A stretch of DNA of 64,000 bases from Misgurnus anguillicaudatus (GCF_027580225.2 NC_073361.2:26024501-26088500), one strand, 5' to 3'; numbered from the stretch's first letter, positions 57,938 through 60,470 are shown. The notes: generated by a model from the sequence alone, not told the origin. Program-made: numbers and translations.

Positions 57938-60470
57938 GACTGGCTGGACTTGCGAGTCCTTGCATAATTTGTGCATGAAATTTGTATTATATGCATGACA
58001 TGATGTTTGCCTCCACCGTTTTTTAACTTTGGGAATTTAATTATTAGTGGTGTTTGCTAAAGAAATATCACTATTTGGCTTTGGATAAAACTGTCTGCTT
58101 TTCGAAATGTAAACGTAAGTAAATGTCCATTACTATCACTCATTTAGGATGAACCTGGTGCAAAACTCATCCTGCATTGTCTGTGCAACAAGATGATATC
58201 TCAATTTGTCTGGCTTGTGTGCTAGTTAACTATCTATAGTAGCAACCAGCCAGCCCTAGCAACCACAGAAACGTGAACACCCCTCAGAACACCCTAGCAA
58301 CCACATTTTTTTTTAAATAAGCATTTTAACTTAACATGGCATTATAAATATGATGCAATGGTCAAATCCATCCCAGGTACTCAAGCACTTATCCGTCAAG
58401 TACTAAAACTCCTATAACTTGCAAGCTTTTGAAGTTTGCGCAGTAAAGGGTCTTCAGAGGATGTTTAGTTTCATTTCCTTCCTTCATCCCATTTCCTCAT
58501 TTCCCCTGCACACGTCACTGCTCGGAAACTACTGTATGTGCCCAATAAGTGGGCGTCAGCTTTTGTGTTTCCCCCTCCGACCTGAAGATGAGACTGTGAT
58601 TATCCGGCAGACACTGTGATAATTTTACCAGTTACCAGTATTTCTGATATACACAACCGGCTGCCGAGGGAAAGATTGGCTTATGTACAGTGTAGTATGC
58701 CTGAATGCTGCCTCAAACTATGATTTAAAATGACTTATCTATCCACATATGTTCATATCTAAATAAAGTTTTGATGCCTTGCCAAACACCTGTTGCCATT
58801 TCCTTCCACTCCTCACAAACGCGCACGTTAAACGGAAGAAACCCTCGTGTGAGAAAGGCACTTGCATTTGTGGCTTCCTCAATCTTACACTTCCACCTTT
58901 CGCATGATTCAAACCTGCATGTAAACCTTTCTGTTCTTCAGTTCACACAGGCCTGGATTTAAATACTTTAACTCCCTTCCACGACTACAAACACAACCTC
59001 CTCCTGGCCTGGTTCCTATCATTCCTGGCATTAATTCCGAAATTTTTATGGGGGAGGAATTGCGCATTGTATTCTAATTATACGCCTATTGGTGGGGTGA
59101 AGGGAACCCAATGGGTCCATTCGGGCCCCTGGAGTTGCTCTGATGAGATAGAGATTCGGCTTTCACTGCTTTTGTCTGTGCCAGTCTCTTGGGACGGCGT
59201 GCCTGTGTCCCATGTGCTATAATGAGTCTATGATAAAATAGCCGACAAAAATGCCATGAATAATTCATGCTCCGATTCCTCAGTGATGGAAATTTCACCT
59301 CCGTGCTCAAAACACTGGTTTACATGGACGATTTGCTCATTTTGGGTCCCTTTTTTTTATTTTGTACTTTTATTTTTGCCGAATGGAGGAACTTTACTAC
59401 AGATGGAAATCATAAACTAACACCAAACATGTACTGATATGTGGGGGATAGATAGATAAGATATTTATTTATTTAATGCATAAAGGTTTACTTTAATTGC
59501 ACAGTGTGCATGTTGTTTATACACTTGCTAGTTACTGTGCATCCACGTACGAAGGTTACTGTGGATATCTGTCAGTGATATGAAATGTCACAGTGTCAGT
59601 ACTCATTTCACCTTATGTGTGAGGGCCATAATCACATCCAGGCTTTGAACAGATGGCGTTTAACAACACAGAGCGGACGGACATATATCAAAGGCTGTCC
59701 GCAATAAAACGCTTTCCGCAGACGGTGAAACTAATCCTGGCAGGGTACAAGGGACGAGACCAAACTCAGACAGCTTTTTATCTGACCTTCATACCTTTAT
59801 AGACAACACACAGCTGTAATTTCATGGGATGTATCAAAAAAGCCATTTGGTGTATTAGGATTGATTATCATTAAAATGCTAATGCTAATTTAATATTTTT
59901 AAATAGATGTTACAAATACAAAACAGGAGCAGGTCAAAATAACCCTCATATGGCAGATGCACATCTCTTACCGGGTTTCTGCATTGCTGATATTTACCGA
60001 TAGGGGGCAGAATTTAGCACTGAAATATAAATATAACGGTACCGCATGTATTGCAATAATATCAACATGGCACTACAAGTACCCTATTTCACATGTGATG
60101 TATAACTAGACGAACATTACTGATTTCCCTATTAGTTTTTATACATAGCGTCTAATTTAAAAAATCTTGTAACGCAAGACTTTTGAATTGTTTCACTTTC
60201 ATGCCTGTTCCCCCAAAATCCAAATCAACAGCATTCATGCATGCTATCATCATCATTACATACCTGTGACATCTGAGGTCTCAGGTTGATTTCCCTCAGG
60301 TTGATAGATTGGGGTTTCAGGTTGTTGAGAAGCTGGCACAGGAGAACCCCATCACGCAGGGTCTGCGCCAGGTCAAAAACCTGAGCGGACTCCCATGTCA
60401 CCCGATGGTTCGCCGGGAGCACCTTACAATTGATCAACCATAGCGCACACTGTCTCCAATGTTCCATCAT
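3363..60470 (-). CDS. vav3: vav3, N-terminal ~500 residues in 15 exons (partial)
   Basis: Vav proteins are Rho/Rac guanine nucleotide exchange factors switched on by tyrosine phosphorylation downstream of receptors; they act in the cytosol and at the membrane. Fifteen minus-strand coding exons, found by translation and splice sites, join into one frame (one junction is irregular, see exon 14). Order: calponin-homology domain (about residues 1-120), acidic region with Y141, Y160 and Y173, DH domain (about 190-375) and PH domain (about 400-500). The C1 and SH3-SH2-SH3 parts would lie left of the window; family length is about 840 residues. I call vav3 rather than vav1 or vav2 from [39 protein letters not shown] and [13 protein letters not shown]; a few stretches such as NYGRPK resemble vav1. 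Which teleost duplicate (a or b) cannot be told. Large introns 1 (10.7 kb) and 2 (27.1 kb) are usual for this gene. Confidence 0.9.
3720..3925. repeat. fragment of a dispersed fish repeat (also at 27.4 and 49.7 kb)
   Basis: Shares GGTATATTTGTAGCAA, AGCCAACAATACA, TTAAGTA-AGATC-TGTTTCA and TTTATCATTAGTA with 27378-27700 and, inverted, with 49690-49921. It provides the empty-site reference for the insertion at 49922. Confidence 0.75.
3932..4833. mobile_element. foldback element of ~900 bp with TTAA ends, copy A
   Basis: Long inverted repeat: the arm with CAAAATGTTGATGTCTTTCT, TGTTCAGTCGAGAAG and TGGACCCCAACACTTAACAG returns inverted at about 4600-4790. The centre is rich in TGACGT/ACGTCA-like motifs (about 4255-4510). 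A second copy is at 14494-15356. Ends in TTAA-containing sequence; the 3' end abuts the next element through a shared TTTAAA. Confidence 0.8.
4830..5395. mobile_element. foldback element with an insert, adjoining the previous one
   Basis: Arms 4850-5000 and 5205-5340 are inverted copies (CAGAATATATTTC, ACCTGAGGGTG, GAGAAAATCGCATTTAAA). Between them, about 5027-5180, lies a fragment of the 12.3-13.1-kb foldback family (TTAAAGGGACACT, GTAATAATCAAGGA, CTGAATGGATTCCAAAA). The end GACCCAGGGTCACATATAT is shared with related dispersed repeats. Confidence 0.7.
5697..5840 (+). mobile_element. tRNA-derived SINE
   Basis: tRNA-like head with an A-box-like segment (TAGCTCAGTGGTAGAGCA) and a B-box-like segment (GTTTGATCCCAGG), then a tail with GCTTTGAATAAAAGTGTCTG and CCAAATGCATAAATGT. 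This is the SINE tail also seen at 48.3 kb. Not a tRNA gene: no acceptor stem closure. Confidence 0.8.
6178..6310 (-). CDS. vav3: vav3 exon 14: PH domain; irregular 3' splice boundary
   Basis: Codes for (R)[20 protein letters not shown], then [20 protein letters not shown] and ENRK (420-464), the core of the PH domain. Acceptor ...CTACCGCAG is good. The 3' edge is odd: homology to exon 15 requires the exon to end at AAG (6178), but the next bases are TGGTCT, not GT. A canonical GT donor lies one base earlier (AA|GTGGTC) and would shift the frame. Edge placed by homology; see findings. Confidence 0.85.
6396..6481 (-). CDS. vav3: vav3 exon 13: start of PH domain
   Basis: Codes for [20 protein letters not shown], then VDKRAKQD and two bases of R420: the first strands of the PH domain (YGRPK-GD-E...KQDR). 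Acceptor ...TTCTGCAG, donor GTGAGA. Somewhat closer to vav1 in the NQSL..YGRPK stretch. Confidence 0.9.
6482..6774 (-). other. vav3 intron 12
   Basis: 293-bp AT-rich intron between exons 12 and 13; nothing recognised in it. The 85-bp intron 13 (6311-6395) follows. Confidence 0.7.
6775..6861 (-). CDS. vav3: vav3 exon 12: end of DH domain and linker
   Basis: Codes for [29 protein letters not shown] (363-391), the long last DH helix running into the PH domain. Acceptor ...TTTTGCAG, donor GTGAGC after CTT. Phase 0. Confidence 0.93.
7743..8849. mobile_element. TTAA-ended foldback element (1.1 kb) with nested MITE, copy 1
   Basis: Starts TTAACTCTTTGCCCACCA and ends GTGGTGGGGAAAGAGTTAA, inverted ends bounded by TTAA, the piggyBac-type target. 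Internal arms share inverted motifs (CACTAGATGG/CCAGTAGGTG, GCAGTTATCTCAGGTTTTT). A relative is at 30717-31759. No transposase ORF. A 232-bp MITE sits at 8600-8831, near the right end. Confidence 0.8.
8600..8831. mobile_element. 232-bp MITE with long terminal inverted repeats
   Basis: Ends CACTTTAAAAATGGCTGGGT and ACCCAGCCATTTTTAGAGTG are inverted copies, and the inverted pairing continues inward (ACCCATAATGGGTAAATATT and mirror). Internal repeats of AACCCAA/TTGGGTT. Nested inside the 7743-8849 element. A related element is at 37370-37531. Confidence 0.88.
9157..9225 (-). CDS. vav3: vav3 exon 11: DH domain
   Basis: Codes for [23 protein letters not shown] (340-362), the family pattern ELVKHT....EK.NL..ALDAM. 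Acceptor ...ATTCACAG, donor GTGAGT, phase 0 on both sides. Confidence 0.93.
9408..10012. mobile_element. TTAA-type repeat (GGAAAACATCACC family), filled copy
   Basis: Ends TTAAAGGAAAACATCACCAT and ATGATGTTTTCCTTT are inverted. The internal part (AGCCTAGCCCCATTCATTCC, GTAAGTATGGTGGCACAAAA) recurs inverted at 45750-46040. It contains the 9821-9953 insertion, which the 46-kb copy lacks. Confidence 0.8.
9821..9953. mobile_element. 133-bp TTAA-target insertion
   Basis: Begins TTAAAGGTGTAGCGGAGGAT and ends ACAACCTTTAA. The related repeat copy at 45969-45990 reads ATATATTAATTTGTCTAA straight through with one TTAA (45978-45981), so this segment was inserted with TTAA duplication. Related to the common TTAAAGG MITEs; non-coding. 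Confidence 0.8.
10500..10620. mobile_element. Tc1/mariner-like relic
   Basis: TTTTCTGTTTGTATTTTAA, AATATATGGATGG-CATTAA and GACTTCTGCACAG match the 3' part of the copy at 26678-27199. Only this end remains. Confidence 0.55.
11853..11952. repeat. 100-bp near-perfect hairpin
   Basis: Left arm GTCAGCCATAGATGCATATA... and right arm ...ATATGTCTATGGCTGAC pair over about 30 bases with few mismatches, including ACGTAGATGC/GCATCTATGT. Probably a palindromic MITE. Confidence 0.75.
12279..13079. mobile_element. 801-bp foldback element with TTAAAGGGACACTCCAC ends
   Basis: Ends TTAAAGGGACACTCCAC and GTGGAGTGTCCCTTTAA. Most of the element is two long inverted arms (AATCTATTCAGC/GCTGAATGGATT, TCTGCCTAGAAAATCACAAC and mirror) around a short centre near 12680. 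No coding capacity. A fragment of the family lies at about 5027-5180. Its right end shares TTTAAA with the next repeat. Confidence 0.85.
13076..13320. repeat. fragment of a TTAAAGGGCACCTATTATG repeat
   Basis: Starts TTTAAAGGGCACCTATTATG immediately at the end of the previous element, then CAATGTGAGGTCACACTGAT and CCCCGCCCTC. Typical of one end of a common fish DNA-transposon family; the far end is not found. Confidence 0.6.
14494..15356. mobile_element. foldback element, copy B of the 3932-4833 family
   Basis: Same arms as copy A (CCAAAATGTTGATGTCTTTC, GGACCCCAACACTTAACAG and their mirrors at about 15180-15300) and the same TGACGT-rich centre (14815-15010). Ends in TTAA at both sides. Confidence 0.8.
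15619..15995. mobile_element. hAT-type MITE carrying a (CA)33 microsatellite
   Basis: Ends TAGGGCTGCCAAAAAA and TTTTTTGACAGCCCTA, with ATTAATCGCAATTAAT next to the right end: the common fish TAGGGCTGTCA hAT family. Flanks ATATATAT and GTATATAC match at 6 of 8. A CA tract fills 15787-15852. Confidence 0.8.
15787..15852. repeat. (CA)n microsatellite, 66 bp
   Basis: Uninterrupted CA dinucleotides inside the 15619-15995 element. Confidence 0.97.
16098..16193 (-). CDS. vav3: vav3 exon 10: catalytic core of DH domain (CR3)
   Basis: Codes for [12 protein letters not shown] followed by [20 protein letters not shown] (308-339), the most conserved helix of the Dbl exchange domain and the main Rac/Rho contact surface. 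Acceptor ...ATTTTAG, donor GTTTGA (weak at +4/+5). A 6.9-kb repeat-rich intron follows. Confidence 0.95.
16449..16548 (-). CDS. vav3: vav3 exon 9: DH domain
   Basis: Codes for (R)[20 protein letters not shown]...REDLRQMLE (274-307). YG-YCSQVE is typical of Vav DH domains. Acceptor ...TGTAATAG, donor GTAAAA. Together with exon 8 it totals 204 nt and returns the frame to phase 0. Confidence 0.91.
16640..16743 (-). CDS. vav3: vav3 exon 8: DH domain
   Basis: Codes for [19 protein letters not shown], then [15 protein letters not shown] and two bases of R274. NLYQ-FINYKER is a recognisable Vav signature. Acceptor ...TCGAACAG, donor GTGAGA. The following intron is only 91 bp. Confidence 0.92.
16828..16896 (-). 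CDS. vav3: vav3 exon 7: DH domain
   Basis: Codes for [23 protein letters not shown] (217-239). The F-M-x-PL and VFINIP patterns match the Vav DH domain. Acceptor ...ATCCACAG, donor GTGAGT, phase 0. The middle ([11 protein letters not shown]) is more divergent than its neighbours, in a variable helix of the domain. Confidence 0.9.
16897..17992 (-). other. vav3 intron 6
   Basis: 1.1 kb; 17405-17901 is a hAT-type insertion. The rest is AT-rich unique sequence with no coding signal. Confidence 0.65.
17405..17901. mobile_element. hAT-type element with perfect 8-bp duplication CCATATAG
   Basis: Starts CAGGGGTTTTCAAAC and ends GGGGGACCCTA. The flanking bases CCATATAG (17397-17404 and 17902-17909) are identical, as expected of hAT transposition. 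Non-coding, AT-rich interior. Confidence 0.85.
17993..18085 (-). CDS. vav3: vav3 exon 6: start of DH domain
   Basis: Codes for 31 residues, [20 protein letters not shown]...ETLDSIEK (186-216). [14 protein letters not shown] is the first conserved region (CR1) of the Dbl-homology exchange domain, whose acidic residue contacts the GTPase. Acceptor ...TAATTGCAG, donor GTATGA, both phase 0. Confidence 0.92.
18212..18320 (-). CDS. vav3: vav3 exon 5: acidic region with Y160 and Y173
   Basis: Starts D149[18 protein letters not shown], then [18 protein letters not shown] to residue 185. The DLYDCVY and EVYEDLM motifs hold the tyrosines (160 and 173) whose phosphorylation releases the DH domain in Vav proteins. 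Acceptor ...TGTCTCAG; donor GTGTGC is weak beyond the GT. Phase 0 at its 3' end. Only 126 bp separate it from exon 6. Confidence 0.92.
19191..20087. mobile_element. three tandem head-to-tail copies of a Harbinger-like MITE
   Basis: Units 19191-19494, 19511-19790 and 19807-20087, each from TGCTACGTACACAC(C/T)AAACG to GTGTGAACCCACAG (first and third units differ slightly). The two linkers 19495-19510 and 19791-19806 are identical (TAAAGGTTAACTCTAA). Shared interior: GAGTTGAATATTTTCAAC, GCGTGTTTTCGC, TTTGCATTGACTTTGT. CpG-rich and non-coding; chance ORFs are shadows. Family members at 1449-1675 and 34310-35104. Confidence 0.9.
20202..20301. repeat. tandem duplication (~48 bp x2) with (TA)n
   Basis: ACAGCAAAAAATGTATTTGT, then CTGTACAATATATA... 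occurs twice back to back. The TA runs differ slightly in length. Confidence 0.9.
20320..21163. mobile_element. hAT-type element (844 bp) with perfect duplication ATATATTC
   Basis: Ends TAGTGCTGTGTTCAAA and GGTGATACACGCCCCTA. Flanks 20312-20319 and 21164-21171 are both ATATATTC. Subterminal ATCGATAC/GTATCG motifs resemble those in the 33599-34025 element. No intact transposase frame; a 95-aa minus-strand ORF is not recognisable. Confidence 0.88.
21239..21530. repeat. AT-rich inverted-repeat element
   Basis: TACTGCAAAAAAATATTTTT at the left and AAAATATTTTTTTTTTGCCA at the right are roughly inverted; the interior is dominated by AAAATATATTT words in both directions. Probably a MITE, with imprecise edges. 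Confidence 0.5.
22122..22187 (-). CDS. vav3: vav3 exon 4: acidic region with Y141
   Basis: Codes for (R)[21 protein letters not shown] plus two bases of D149. The PFPTEE...DEDIY motif is the first part of the Vav acidic autoinhibitory segment; the tyrosine falls at residue 141, the position of the known regulatory tyrosine. Acceptor ...TTTTTTCAG, donor GTAAGC. Confidence 0.92.
22269..22327 (-). CDS. vav3: vav3 exon 3: end of CH domain
   Basis: A 59-nt exon coding for [19 protein letters not shown] plus the first two bases of Arg127. Acceptor ...TTTTAG, donor GTATGT. Matches the end of the CH domain in Vav proteins (family pattern V-x-x-TLS-x-LS...IA...GI). Only an 81-bp intron separates it from exon 4. 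Confidence 0.9.
23018..23222. repeat. GGTACC-type repeat copy 2
   Basis: TGGTCCCTAGTTGTCACAGT, GGCAGTACCCTTTCAAAACG, GTACCTCAGAGGCAC, ATTGGTACCAAATG and a mirror-like end GACCATTTTTTCTGACAGTG: an inverted-end MITE, the best preserved of five family copies here. Confidence 0.75.
24985..25190. repeat. fragment of the AACTAACATTAACAA repeat family
   Basis: AACTGTTAACATTAGTTAAT and ATTAACTAACATTAACAAAG match sequence at 53278-53350 and related text near 34110-34240. Partial dispersed repeat. Confidence 0.6.
25320..25562. repeat. degenerate repeat ending TTTTTTACAGTGTA
   Basis: Contains internal repeats of GAGTTGATTCAACAAAAAT / TTAAAGCAGCAAAGT type and palindromic AACTCATC/GATGAGTT; ends TTTTTTACAGTGTA, a common end of fish DNA elements. 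Edges uncertain. Confidence 0.5.
25760..25805 (+). repeat. SINE/LINE tail fragment
   Basis: AGATCAAAGCATCTGCCAAA followed by TGCATAAAT: the conserved tail of the tRNA-derived SINEs in this window, without a head. Confidence 0.65.
26678..27199. mobile_element. Tc1/mariner-like MITE or relic
   Basis: Inverted ends ACAGTACTTTGCAAAAGTC and GACTTTTGCACAGTACTG, the end type of teleost Tc1-like elements. No transposase. The 3' part recurs at 10500-10620. TA at the left edge; the right TA is not evident. Confidence 0.65.
27378..27700. repeat. dispersed repeat (same family as 3720 and 49690)
   Basis: ACCAGTAGCACGGGTATATT, TGTAGCAAAAGCCAACAATA, GATTTATCATTAGTAG, GCGATTTTCTTAGTATTTTG and TGCACCGTTAGATTCCAGAT. 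An uninterrupted copy showing the empty site for the 49922 insertion. Confidence 0.75.
28281..28420 (+). mobile_element. 3' end of a non-LTR element with (AAG)n tail
   Basis: CAGTAGGTGGCGGTATGCAC, then TGGTTGCAATCTGCCATAAA and a GAAGAAGAAGAAG tail: a familiar fish retroposon 3' end. No coding part here. Confidence 0.6.
28424..29006. mobile_element. TAGTGATGG / CCATCACTA element (583 bp)
   Basis: Ends TAGTGATGGGAGAAACGAAG and TTCGAAAGTGACCATCACTA; subterminal TTCGAAGC motifs are repeated and inverted (CTTTTCGAAGCTTCGAA; AAGTTTCGAAGCCTC). hAT-like ends, but the flanking duplication is not clear because it sits beside the AAG tail. Confidence 0.75.
29172..29258. repeat. LINE 3'-end-like fragment
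   Basis: AAACTTTATTTGTCCCCGAA then GGGAAATTTGTCTTGGGCAA is typical of a teleost LINE 3' end preceded by a short AAGGTT tandem. Fragment only. Confidence 0.5.
30717..31759. mobile_element. TTAA-ended foldback element, copy 2, with LINE insert
   Basis: Starts TTAACTCTTTCCCTGCCAG and ends AGCGGGAAAAGAGTTAA, matching the family at 7743-8849 (GCGCCACCTAGTG, AAAACTCGTCATTGGCAG, ATAAAACGCTTTAATGTTTT). Its middle (about 31085-31655) is replaced by LINE sequence. Confidence 0.8.
31051..31425 (-). pseudogene. L2-type LINE reverse transcriptase fragment, broken
   Basis: Minus-strand translation gives [20 protein letters not shown] (31415-31330), the RT block with catalytic Asp, and after a frameshift or stop [19 protein letters not shown] followed by HCYGD at the place of the catalytic YADD box. 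The Asp pair is altered (YGDI), so the enzyme is dead. Similar to L2/CR1-type teleost LINEs; related LINE text extends to about 31655. It lies inside the 30717-31759 element. Confidence 0.8.
31974..32217. repeat. hairpin repeat with ~95-bp arms
   Basis: Left arm AGCCGGTTTCTTCATTAGTA ... GCCATCACCTGCTTTCAGAT; right arm is its mirror (ATCTGAAAGCAGGTGATGGC ... GAAGAAACCGGCT). The loop holds about 55 bp. Part of a larger foldback starting near 31830 (TTTAAAGGTCCC). Confidence 0.8.
32390..32506. repeat. GGTACC-type repeat copy 3 (partial)
   Basis: TACATATTGGTTCCAAAAAG, GTACCTAAATGATACATGTT and GACCATTTTTTCTGACAGTG, the latter shared with 23018-23222. Confidence 0.65.
33599..34025 (+). mobile_element. 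hAT element remnant with perfect duplication CTGTCACC
   Basis: Ends TAAGGCTGTGCAAAAATATT and GCCAATACACAGCCCTA. CTGTCACC flanks both sides (33591-33598 and 34026-34033). Inside lies the start of a hAT transposase-like frame (see 33801). Subterminal CGTGATACAT/ATGTATCATG-type repeats. Confidence 0.9.
33801..33866 (+). pseudogene. N-terminal remnant of a hAT transposase (BED-like start)
   Basis: The frame starting at ATG 33801 reads [20 protein letters not shown] then LKK. A V-W-K-H-F-G motif is the usual beginning of BED-type zinc fingers in hAT transposases and ZBED proteins. The Cys pair and the rest of the protein are gone (a Lys/Phe-rich decayed tail follows). Non-functional. Confidence 0.65.
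34110..34309. repeat. dispersed repeat, left part (continues at 35105)
   Basis: AACAAATACAACCTTTTTGT, AAAGTGTTACAGAAATTTGT, CAGTACACATAAACAAAT and ATAGCTCTAA match 53360-53468. In the other copy the sequence runs straight on to what is here 35105. Confidence 0.85.
34310..35104. mobile_element. two Harbinger-like MITEs inserted as a unit, TAA duplication
   Basis: Unit 1 (34310-34652) runs from CTGTGGGTTTACACCAGATA to GGTGTAAACCCTCAG; unit 2 (34653-35104) ends GGGTGTGAACCCACAG. The flanking repeat reads AGCTCTAA before and TAAAACAGTATGAAT after; the empty paralogue at 53461-53480 reads AGCTCTAATACAGTATGAAT. This implies insertion with TAA duplicated, as PIF/Harbinger elements do. Related to the 19-kb triplet. 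Confidence 0.85.
35105..35830. repeat. dispersed repeat, right part
   Basis: AACAGTATGAATATGAACCC, GAGAGATTTTCTCTCAATGC, AACTTCCCCTTTAAGACCAA and GAGGATACTTGCAAAA match 53470-53830. Interrupted by the 35341-35673 insertion. Confidence 0.85.
35341..35673. mobile_element. 333-bp piggyBac-like MITE, TTAA duplication shown by empty site
   Basis: Ends TTAAAGCAACACTAAAGAGT and ACTCTTTGGTGTTGCTTTAA are inverted. The other repeat copy reads TTTACTTTCTCTTAAGACCT (53711-53730) with a single TTAA and no insert. Non-coding; GC-richer interior. Confidence 0.9.
37370..37531. mobile_element. MITE with AACCCA / TGGGTT inverted repeats
   Basis: GGTTATTTTCAACCCAGCGT and ACGCAGGTTGGAAAATAATC are inverted; right side continues CCATTTTTTTAGAGTG, as in the 8600-8831 element. 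Left edge uncertain. Confidence 0.7.
37755..38283. mobile_element. TTTCCCGGACAGGGATTA repeat with nested MITE
   Basis: Ends GTTTCCCGGACAGGGATTA and TAATCCCTGTTTGGGAAAC are inverted. The interior TGCACTGATGTATTTTAAGA and AGTGCAAGTTGTTTTCAGTT is a common fish repeat. A MITE interrupts it at 37822-38137. Confidence 0.85.
37822..38137. mobile_element. 316-bp MITE with TTAAAGGGGCCATGGCA ends
   Basis: Ends TTAAAGGGGCCATGGCA and TGCCATGGGCCCTTTAA; inserted at TTAA in the surrounding element. Non-coding. Confidence 0.88.
38296..38372 (-). mobile_element. tRNA-derived SINE head, minus strand
   Basis: Minus strand reads TTAGCTCCATTGGTAGGGCA (A box) and GGTTTGATCCCAGGGAA (B box), as in the SINEs at 5697 and 48236. 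The tail is missing. Confidence 0.75.
41038..41702. mobile_element. GCAGGGTTCCCAC foldback element with nested repeat
   Basis: Ends GCAGGGTTCCCAC and GTGGGAACCCTGC, followed inward by AAGGACCTTTCAAGGACTTT and its mirror; flanks share ACAT. The middle (about 41150-41403) is another repeat. The 106-aa plus ORF at 41615 lies mostly outside and across its end and is not convincing. Confidence 0.8.
41150..41403. mobile_element. nested GTTACATA..GGGAAC repeat
   Basis: Left TTGTTACAGTTCCATTTCGA-GGGAACTCG and right TTCTCAGGGAACAACAGTTA-CATAAGTAAC are rough inverted ends. CGCGCTGTGTCACTGCG and ATGACGCAGCGTCTCGTTGC are typical of an abundant fish repeat. It sits inside 41038-41702. Confidence 0.7.
41961..42019. 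repeat. (TG)n microsatellite
   Basis: TGTGCGTGC variants followed by pure GT to 42018. Confidence 0.95.
42095..42162. repeat. (GA)n microsatellite, 68 bp
   Basis: Pure AG dinucleotides, 80 bp after the TG tract. Confidence 0.97.
43176..44409. mobile_element. foldback element with CATGTAAAC ends, interrupted
   Basis: Left AGTGACCACGTTTACATGTA and right TTTACATATGTAGTCACT are inverted; both arms have TAATGTGATTA. The middle (about 43380-44144) is a second, unrelated element. Confidence 0.75.
43380..44144. mobile_element. GCGGTAATGAGAA / TGAGAATCACCC element, truncated copy
   Basis: Ends at the right with CGCGAGAATCACCC and shares ATTACCGCAAC, GGTAATGAGAA, GGTAGCCATCTTG and GTTGCGGAGGATGA with 44742-45650, in opposite orientation. 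The matching left end is absent. Nested in 43176-44409. Confidence 0.75.
44742..45650. mobile_element. 909-bp element with ATATGGGTGATTCTCACGAAA ends
   Basis: Inverted ends TATGGGTGATTCTCACGAAA and TTTTCGTGAGAATCACCCAT. Internal CATTACCGCAA/TTGCGGTAATGAGA recurs in both directions; CAAGATGGCTACCAGG is shared with the 43-kb copy. No ORF that looks like a transposase. Confidence 0.85.
45750..46040. mobile_element. partial TTAA-type repeat (empty copy for 9821-9953)
   Basis: Inverted relative to the 9408-10012 copy: CACCACGTTTTATTTTGTGC, GGATCCTAAGGAATGAATGG, GCGCTGTACAAAGATTAAGT, ending CGGTGGTGTTTTCCTTTAA. It reads through the site that is filled at 9821. Confidence 0.8.
47772..48199. mobile_element. 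428-bp palindromic MITE with TTAAAGGGATAGT ends
   Basis: Ends TTAAAGGGATAGTGCACTTT and AAGTGAACTATCCCTTTAA. Nearly the whole element is an inverted repeat (CACAGCAGATAGGGACCATA against TGGTCACTATCTGCTGTGTG). Confidence 0.9.
48236..48390 (+). mobile_element. tRNA-derived SINE
   Basis: A-box-like TAGCTCATTGGTATAAAACA, B-box-like GGGTTTGAACCCA, then TGCCTTGTAATGCACCGTAA, ATCGCTTTGGACGAAAGCAT and CTGCCAAATACATAAATGT. Same family as 5697-5840 but with the fuller tail. Confidence 0.85.
49474..49590 (-). CDS. vav3: vav3 exon 2: CH domain continued
   Basis: Codes for 39 residues, [14 protein letters not shown] through [11 protein letters not shown] (69-107), among the most conserved parts of the Vav CH domain. 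Acceptor ...TTACCCAG precedes TTT; donor GTAAGA follows AAG. Both ends are phase 0, so it joins exons 1 and 3 in frame. It is isolated between the 10.7-kb and 27.1-kb introns. Confidence 0.93.
49922..51138. mobile_element. 1.2-kb insertion with GAGTTTGGTTC ends
   Basis: Left TAGGAGTTTGGTTCGAAAAT and right TTTTGGAACCAAACTC are inverted. CAAAT flanks both sides (49917-49921 and 51139-51143), extendable to 8 bp with one mismatch. It holds a third-level MITE at 50337-50632. The 157-aa ORF at 50016-50489 runs across the MITE boundary and is unlikely to be real. Confidence 0.75.
50337..50632. mobile_element. 296-bp CpG-rich MITE, third nesting level
   Basis: Ends ATGCGGCTTTCACA and TGTGAAAGCCGCAT. 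Interior GCGCAGCGC, CACCGCGCACCGCG: the CpG island-like block belongs to the transposon, not to a host promoter. Confidence 0.85.
52510..52700. repeat. GGTACC-type repeat copy 4
   Basis: CACTGTCAGAAGAAATGGAC, GCCCTTTCAAAAGGTACACC, AGTACCTCAAAGGTACATAT and CCCCAGTGACAGTCTGGGAT; inverted-end family as at 23018. Confidence 0.75.
52831..53110. mobile_element. near-perfect 280-bp palindrome (CTTAGTGTTGTAGTCGAGAC)
   Basis: ACTTAGTGTTGTAGTCGAGA through TTACAAAAATGGA (52831-52935) is mirrored at 53006-53110 with very few mismatches: arms of about 105 bp, loop about 70 bp. Arm text ACCAAGACCAGAGGATGTGA. A diverged relative of the end is at 54366-54525. Confidence 0.92.
53278..54010. repeat. dispersed repeat, intact (empty) copy of the 34110-35830 repeat
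   Basis: Same blocks as at 34 kb but without the two insertions: AGCTCTAATACAGTATGAAT and TTTCTCTTAAGACCTAAATT are continuous. It starts with the AACTAACATTAA family text shared with 24985-25190. Confidence 0.85.
54366..54525. repeat. diverged relative of the 52831 palindrome
   Basis: GTGGTCTTGACCGATCTTGA, GACAAGACCAAGACAACC, TGGTCTTGAGACCGGTCTTG and TAGTACT-type ends. Older copy of the GACC/TTGGTC family. Confidence 0.6.
54549..54824. mobile_element. 276-bp MITE with CTGCTGAAAAAAACAATAAA ends
   Basis: Inverted ends CTGCTGAAAAAAACAATAAA and TTTATTGTTTTTTTCAGCAG. The interior has tandem AGAACCAATACA and TTTTGGGCCATATTCCA (twice). Confidence 0.9.
56460..57075. other. CpG-rich unique segment with an open frame and donor-like site
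   Basis: An 83-codon minus-strand frame (56716-56465) begins [14 protein letters not shown] and passes a donor-like AAAGGTATGC at about 56520. The segment is clearly richer in CpG than its neighbours. GCTCGCGGTACGTTGATGTC (56637) has a diverged repeat at 57029 (TCGCGGTACTTCAATGTC), so it may be a transposon. I recognise no protein. The frame would not join vav3 exon 2 in phase; an untranslated alternative first exon is possible but unsupported. Confidence 0.25.
57899..57938. repeat. (GA)n microsatellite
   Basis: AG dinucleotides with one interruption (ACAG). Confidence 0.95.
58072..58126 (+). repeat. SINE tail fragment
   Basis: TTTGGCTTTGGATAAAACTG, TCTGCTTTTCGAAATGTAAA: the diverged tail of the tRNA-derived SINE family. 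Confidence 0.5.
60264..60470 (-). CDS. vav3: vav3 exon 1: start codon and first half of CH domain
   Basis: Codes for [18 protein letters not shown] through [14 protein letters not shown], the first 68 residues of the calponin-homology domain, which in Vav proteins helps hold the exchange domain inactive. Two ATGs sit in tandem (60470 and 60467). The second matches the family N-terminus (M-E-x-W) and has the better Kozak setting (A at -3, G at +4), while the first has G at -3. The frame stays open upstream to a TGA at 60527-60525 but has no further ATG, so there is no N-terminal extension. Donor GTATGT follows base 60264; phase 0. Confidence 0.93.
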
